DNA of 9,740 nt from Porcipelethomonas sp964621265. GTDB lineage: Bacteria > Bacillota > Clostridia > Oscillospirales > Ruminococcaceae. Location: the NCBI GenBank assembly GCA_964621265.1, contig CAZULQ010000054.1:1-9740 (forward strand). The letters run 5' to 3'. This document shows positions 7,758 to 9,740 of this stretch, piece after piece. The notes beneath the pieces are model-generated. The model saw nothing but the letters and a program-made list of their open reading frames with translations. It had not been told where the DNA came from and ran no database searches. Position 1 is the first letter of the stretch; the number at the start of each line of letters is the position of its first letter. The translations under genes were made by a program, and so were the position numbers.

Positions 7758-8660
7758 ATGAATCACTTACTTAAAATGCTCGACCTCACAAAAGAGGAAA
7801 TCACAGATATCTTAAACCTTGCTGACCAGCTTAAGTATGAGCTCAAGCACGGTATTCCACATCCACACCTCAAGGGCAAGTGCCTCGGAATGATTTTCCA
7901 GAAGGCTTCAACACGTACTCGTGTTTCTTTTGAAACAGGTATGTATCAGCTCGGTGGCTATCCGCTCTTCCTCTCATCATCTGACCTTCAGATCGGCAGA
8001 GGCGAACCTGTTCAGGATACTGCCCGTGTACTCTCACGTTACATCGACGGAATCATGATCCGTACTTTCGAGCAGAAGGAAGTTGAAGACTTAGCTGAAT
8101 ATGGTAACATTCCGATTATCAATGGTCTTACAGACTTCTCTCACCCATGTCAGGTTCTTGCTGACCTTATGACAATCCGTGAATTCAAGGGAAGCTTTGA
8201 CGGTCTTAAAATGTGCTACATCGGCGACGGCAACAACATGGCAAACTCACTCATCGTTGGCGGTTTAAAGGTTGGCATGGCTGTTTCAGTTGCAACACCT
8301 GACAATTACCGTCCTGACAAGGAAGTTATGGATTTTGCAAACGGTTTTGACTGCTTTACAATCACAAATGACCCTAAGGAAGCTGCAAAGGACGCTGATA
8401 TTATCCTTACAGACGTTTGGGCATCAATGGGTCAGGAAGGCGAAGCAGAGGAACGTAAGAAGGCATTTGCAGGATATCAGATTAACGATGATATCATGGC
8501 GCTTGCTAAGTCTGACGCTCTTGTTATGCACTGTCTCCCAGCACACCGTGAAGAAGAAATTACAGCTAAGGTATTCGAAGAACACGCAAACGAAATCTTC
8601 GAGGAAGCTGAAAACCGTCTCCACGCTCAGAAGGCTGTTATGGTTAAGCTCATGGGGTGA
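7758..8660 (+). CDS. argF: Ornithine carbamoyltransferase, anabolic
   Basis: Joins carbamoyl phosphate and ornithine to give citrulline. The start at 7758 (MNHLLKMLDLTKEEI) is chosen over an in-frame ATG at 7692, because that one lies inside the preceding gene, and AAAGGA (7741-7746) precedes 7758. The result is 300 aa, normal for the family. Motifs are STRTR (residues 51-55, carbamoyl phosphate binding), HPCQ (129-132), DVWASMGQE (219-227, the ornithine loop, with the D-x-W-x-S-M-G pattern) and HCLPAHR (258-264, with catalytic Cys259). Ten of eleven arginines use CGT, unlike argC (none of 13) and argH (mostly AGA), which suggests either stronger selection for expression or a separate history. 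No terminator with a T-run follows directly. Confidence 0.97.
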   Translation: MNHLLKMLDLTKEEITDILNLADQLKYELKHGIPHPHLKGKCLGMIFQKASTRTRVSFETGMYQLGGYPLFLSSSDLQIGRGEPVQDTARVLSRYIDGIMIRTFEQKEVEDLAEYGNIPIINGLTDFSHPCQVLADLMTIREFKGSFDGLKMCYIGDGNNMANSLIVGGLKVGMAVSVATPDNYRPDKEVMDFANGFDCFTITNDPKEAAKDADIILTDVWASMGQEGEAEERKKAFAGYQINDDIMALAKSDALVMHCLPAHREEEITAKVFEEHANEIFEEAENRLHAQKAVMVKLMG

Positions 8661-8688
8661 GGTCGGTGACCCCGAGTGACCTCGGTGG
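8659..8688 (+). repeat. GC-rich short direct and inverted repeats at the argF stop
   Basis: Directly at the argF stop codon there are two imperfect 9-base copies with a 10-base period, GTGACCCCG at 8666-8674 and GTGACCTCG at 8676-8684. A 5-bp hairpin CCGAG-TGAC-CTCGG lies at 8672-8685, and an alternative GAGGTC/GACCTC pairing joins 8659-8664 to 8678-8683. No T-run follows, so this is unlikely to be a classic terminator. It may be the left edge of the repeat element described downstream. Confidence 0.45.
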
Positions 8689-8729
8689 ACAATTTCGCTC
8701 TGTTATCATTTATAAAAACGTTAAATAAG

Positions 8730-8776
8730 GCACGACCGTTTATTTTGTAGGAGACGGCCCGTTTTGTGCTCGACCG
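8730..8776 (+). repeat. Composite inverted repeat, probable part of an intergenic repeat element
   Basis: Nested pairings: an outer GCAC (8730-8733) with GTGC (8766-8769), and an inner CCGTTT (8736-8741) with AGACGG (8752-8757) around a 10-nt loop. The hexamer CGACCG occurs twice, at 8733-8738 and 8771-8776. It has no coding potential that I trust. Together with the flanking hairpins it resembles dispersed intergenic repeats of gut Clostridia; that comparison is from memory and unproven here. Confidence 0.4.
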
Positions 8777-8778
8777 CA

Positions 8779-8850
8779 CCTCTTTCTTTGCGTGTACAAA
8801 GAAAGAGGGAAAGAAATACACTTCTTTGCTTTTCTACGAAAAGAAAGAAG
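8779..8850 (+). repeat. Twin strong hairpins (palindromic repeat unit)
   Basis: Hairpin A has a perfect 12-bp stem, CCTCTTTCTTTG (8779-8790) with CAAAGAAAGAGG (8797-8808), around the loop CGTGTA. Hairpin B has a 13-bp stem with one bulged G (8828): 8821-8834 pairs with 8838-8850 around the 3-nt loop TAC. An alternative 10-bp pairing joins 8822-8831 to 8848-8857. One arm of each is pyrimidine-only apart from single G bases, the other purine-rich. Neither is followed by a T-run. The twin arrangement of related TTTCTTTG/CAAAGAAA arms looks like a REP/MITE-type mobile unit rather than a terminator. Minus-strand open frames across it translate low-complexity sequence and are not counted as genes. 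Confidence 0.65.
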
Positions 8851-8963
8851 CAAAGAAAAGCCAAGAACTCATAATTTGTGAGCGCATTGAGGCTCTTTGA
8901 ACCCGTGACTATGCATACTGATAACACATAGCAAAATGCTTTTTGCAAGCTACATAAGCTTAA

Positions 8964-9056
8964 ATTTTCGTTTATAAAACAGTTGAACTTGCTGACAGCG
9001 AATTTCTGAAAGACTACATGTCGGCACATCCTGAACTGAACGCAGAAGAGTATTAA
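8964..9056 (+). pseudogene. 3' remnant of a protein-coding gene
   Basis: A 30-codon open frame, closed upstream by two in-frame stops (8955 and 8961), ends at TAA 9054-9056. The translation is protein-like and ends LKDYMSAHPELNAEEY, with codon choice like the neighbouring genes. There is no upstream in-frame ATG or ribosome binding site; the only ATG is at 9018. The frame ends 1 nt before a perfect intrinsic terminator, as a genuine gene end would. I infer that the 5' part of a gene was lost, perhaps when the repeat element at 8661-8860 arrived. The family of the lost gene is not recognisable from this tail. The alternative is a chance open frame. Confidence 0.4.
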
Positions 9057-9057
9057 G

Positions 9058-9085
9058 AAAAAGCACCCATTAAAGGGTGCTTTTT
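9058..9085 (+). terminator. Bidirectional intrinsic terminator
   Basis: A perfect 11-bp stem: AAAAAGCACCC (9058-9068) pairs with GGGTGCTTTTT (9075-9085) around the loop ATTAAA. The + strand ends in a T-run, and by symmetry so does the minus strand. It stops + strand transcription arriving from the gene remnant or arg operon side, and minus-strand transcription from the XRE gene, whose TAA stop (9084-9086) lies in its right arm. It is the first canonical terminator after argF. Confidence 0.93.
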
Positions 9086-9323
9086 AGTGCTCAAGCTCTT
9101 TTTCAATTTCTCTTACAATATCACTCATTTTCATGTTCAGAGCGCATGACAAGCGGTAAAGAGTTTCAAGGGTTGGCTTACGGGTTCCTTTTTCGATAGC
9201 GATAAGATGCGTCCGCCCGATATTAGCAAGACCGCTCAGAACCTCCTGTGACAATCCCTTGCTTTTCCTTATATGTGTAATAGCTTTGCCGACAGCCTCG
9301 GCGTTCAGCATTGATTCAGACAT
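9084..9323 (-). CDS. XRE-family helix-turn-helix transcriptional regulator
   Basis: A 79-residue DNA-binding protein made almost entirely of one XRE/Cro-C1 type HTH domain (about residues 9-70). Characteristic features are GKAITHIRKSKGLSQEVLS (first helices), then GRTHLIAIEKGTRKPTLETLYRL (recognition helix and the conserved E-x-G-x-x-x-P-T-L turn), and a closing helix MSDIVREIEKELEH. There is no sensor or protease domain. The start is supported by AGAGGTG (minus strand, 9335-9329) a few bases upstream. It is transcribed divergently from the small membrane protein gene at 9448 and shares with it an AT-rich 124-nt region. Autoregulation or control of the divergent gene is plausible inference. 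Such single-domain regulators are common both in chromosomes and on mobile elements. Confidence 0.92.
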   Translation of the reverse strand: MSESMLNAEAVGKAITHIRKSKGLSQEVLSGLANIGRTHLIAIEKGTRKPTLETLYRLSCALNMKMSDIVREIEKELEH

Positions 9324-9379
9324 AATATCACCTCTAAATAAATGATATACGGAATGAGAGATGAAAATGTATGCAAATG

Positions 9380-9408
9380 TTGACGTTGTGATAATATTAT
9401 GTTATAAT
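9380..9408 (+). promoter_or_regulatory. SigA-type promoter for the 47-aa membrane protein gene
   Basis: TTGACG (9380-9385), a 17-nt spacer and TATAAT (9403-9408) form a near-consensus vegetative promoter. Transcription should start near 9415, giving a leader of about 33 nt before the ATG at 9448. The spacer contains a perfect 10-bp palindrome ATAATATTAT (9391-9400), a possible operator for the divergent XRE regulator. Confidence 0.85.
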
Positions 9409-9447
9409 AAAATCAGATGTCGGCGGATAATGCAGAGGGGAGATAGA

Positions 9448-9591
9448 ATGGGTAAAGCGATATTGTTTGTTGTGATGATTATTGTTGTTATTGGTGCTTG
9501 TCTTGCCTGTGCAGTTTATTTTATAAGAAAAGAGTCTGCTGACGGAATAGAAGAGCATGAAAATGGCAATAATACAGAAGAAGAGGACTGA
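9448..9591 (+). CDS. Small single-pass membrane protein with acidic tail, function unknown
   Basis: A 47-residue protein: a short MGK N-terminus, a hydrophobic helix at about residues 4-25 rich in Ile/Val and ending near CAVYF, a basic IRK, and an acidic Asn/Glu-rich tail ending in four acidic residues. Two cysteines (17 and 20) lie within the helix; IGAC partly resembles a lipobox but the -2 Gly makes this weak. The ATG at 9448 is chosen because GAGGGGAGA lies just upstream and the promoter at 9380-9408 lies downstream of the longer in-frame start at 9361, excluding it. No terminator hairpin follows in the next 100 nt. No family is recognised; it could be a small regulatory membrane protein under XRE control, but this is inference from position only. 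Confidence 0.7.
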   Translation: MGKAILFVVMIIVVIGACLACAVYFIRKESADGIEEHENGNNTEEED

Positions 9592-9688
9592 TAATAAAGC
9601 GTATTTTTTGACTTTTTGTGCATAAGTTCTCGTGTGTGGAAAAAAATAGGGTATAAAATATCAAACCCTCCAAAAGTGTCAAAAGCTG

Positions 9689-9717
9689 TTGACAAAGGGA
9701 GAAATAGGTGATATAAT
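9689..9717 (+). promoter_or_regulatory. Perfect consensus SigA promoter with overlapping inverted repeat
   Basis: TTGACA (9689-9694), a 17-nt spacer and TATAAT (9712-9717) match the vegetative consensus exactly. The -35 is the right arm of the inverted repeat TGTCAA (9677-9682) - 6 nt - TTGACA, a possible repressor site. AAAGCTGT occurs at 9682-9689 and again at 9721-9728, flanking the promoter. The window ends in GGAGA (9736-9740), a probable ribosome binding site, so a + strand gene should begin within about ten bases past the edge, with a short leader. Confidence 0.88.
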
Positions 9718-9740
9718 AATAAAGCTGTCAGGGACGGAGA

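Noticed and set aside
8627..8821. 64-codon minus-strand open frame overlapping the argF end and hairpin A
   Set aside because: Antisense to the conserved argF 3' end, covers repeat DNA, and resembles no protein family.
8779..8850. Twin hairpins as a CRISPR array or intrinsic terminators
   Set aside because: There are no regularly spaced identical repeats with unique spacers, and no T-run after either hairpin on either strand.
8721..9029. 102-codon minus-strand open frame across the downstream spacer
   Set aside because: It translates the two hairpins into low-complexity Phe/Leu/Lys-rich sequence, lacks a ribosome binding site, and ends in repeat sequence.
9361..9447. 76-codon version of the small protein starting at 9361
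   Set aside because: Its start lies upstream of the promoter (9380-9408), so it would not be on that transcript; a strong ribosome binding site precedes 9448.
9647..9669. AGGGT / ACCCT hairpin as terminator of the 47-aa gene
   Set aside because: The stem is only 5 bp with a 12-nt AT-rich loop and is not followed by a T-run.

Overview
The window carries almost a complete arginine biosynthesis operon on the + strand, followed by a short accessory region. The likely source is a low-to-moderate G+C Firmicute of the Clostridia, most plausibly a gut Ruminococcaceae/Oscillospiraceae member. This is inferred from purine-rich AGGAG-type ribosome binding sites, consensus SigA-type promoters (TTGACR-17-TATAAT), frequent AGA arginine codons in most genes, and the tight argGH-CJBD-F order. 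The species cannot be named from the sequence.

Region 1 (1-8660): argG (5' end outside the window), argH, a 69-aa two-helix membrane protein, argC (short type 2 reductase), argJ, argB, a 135-aa membrane protein resembling DUF3592, argD, a 157-aa protein resembling the LURP-one/Tubby-C fold, and argF. All genes are co-directional and separated by 22 nt or less or overlapping, except for an 81-nt argG-argH gap that holds a 13-bp hairpin. Together the named enzymes take glutamate through N-acetylglutamate, N-acetylglutamyl-phosphate, the semialdehyde, N-acetylornithine, ornithine and citrulline to argininosuccinate and arginine. No argA is present, so ArgJ is expected to recycle the acetyl group and perhaps also make N-acetylglutamate. 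ArgB has the N-terminal helix and C-terminal signature of arginine-inhibited hexameric kinases, so feedback control probably acts there. The operon promoter and any ARG box lie upstream of the window.

Region 2 (8661-9083): no intact gene. It holds GC-rich short repeats directly after argF, a composite inverted-repeat element ending in two strong hairpins (8779-8808 and 8821-8850), a 30-codon 3' remnant of a lost gene (8964-9056), and a perfect bidirectional intrinsic terminator (9058-9085).

Region 3 (9084-9740): a minus-strand XRE-family regulator diverges from a 47-aa single-helix acidic-tailed protein that has its own consensus promoter. A second perfect consensus promoter (9689-9717), overlapped by an inverted repeat, drives a gene that begins just beyond the window.

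I see no clear sign of a wholly new system. The points most worth following are the three uncharacterised small genes interleaved one by one with arg genes, the twin-hairpin repeat with the adjacent gene remnant, and the regulator/small membrane protein pair.
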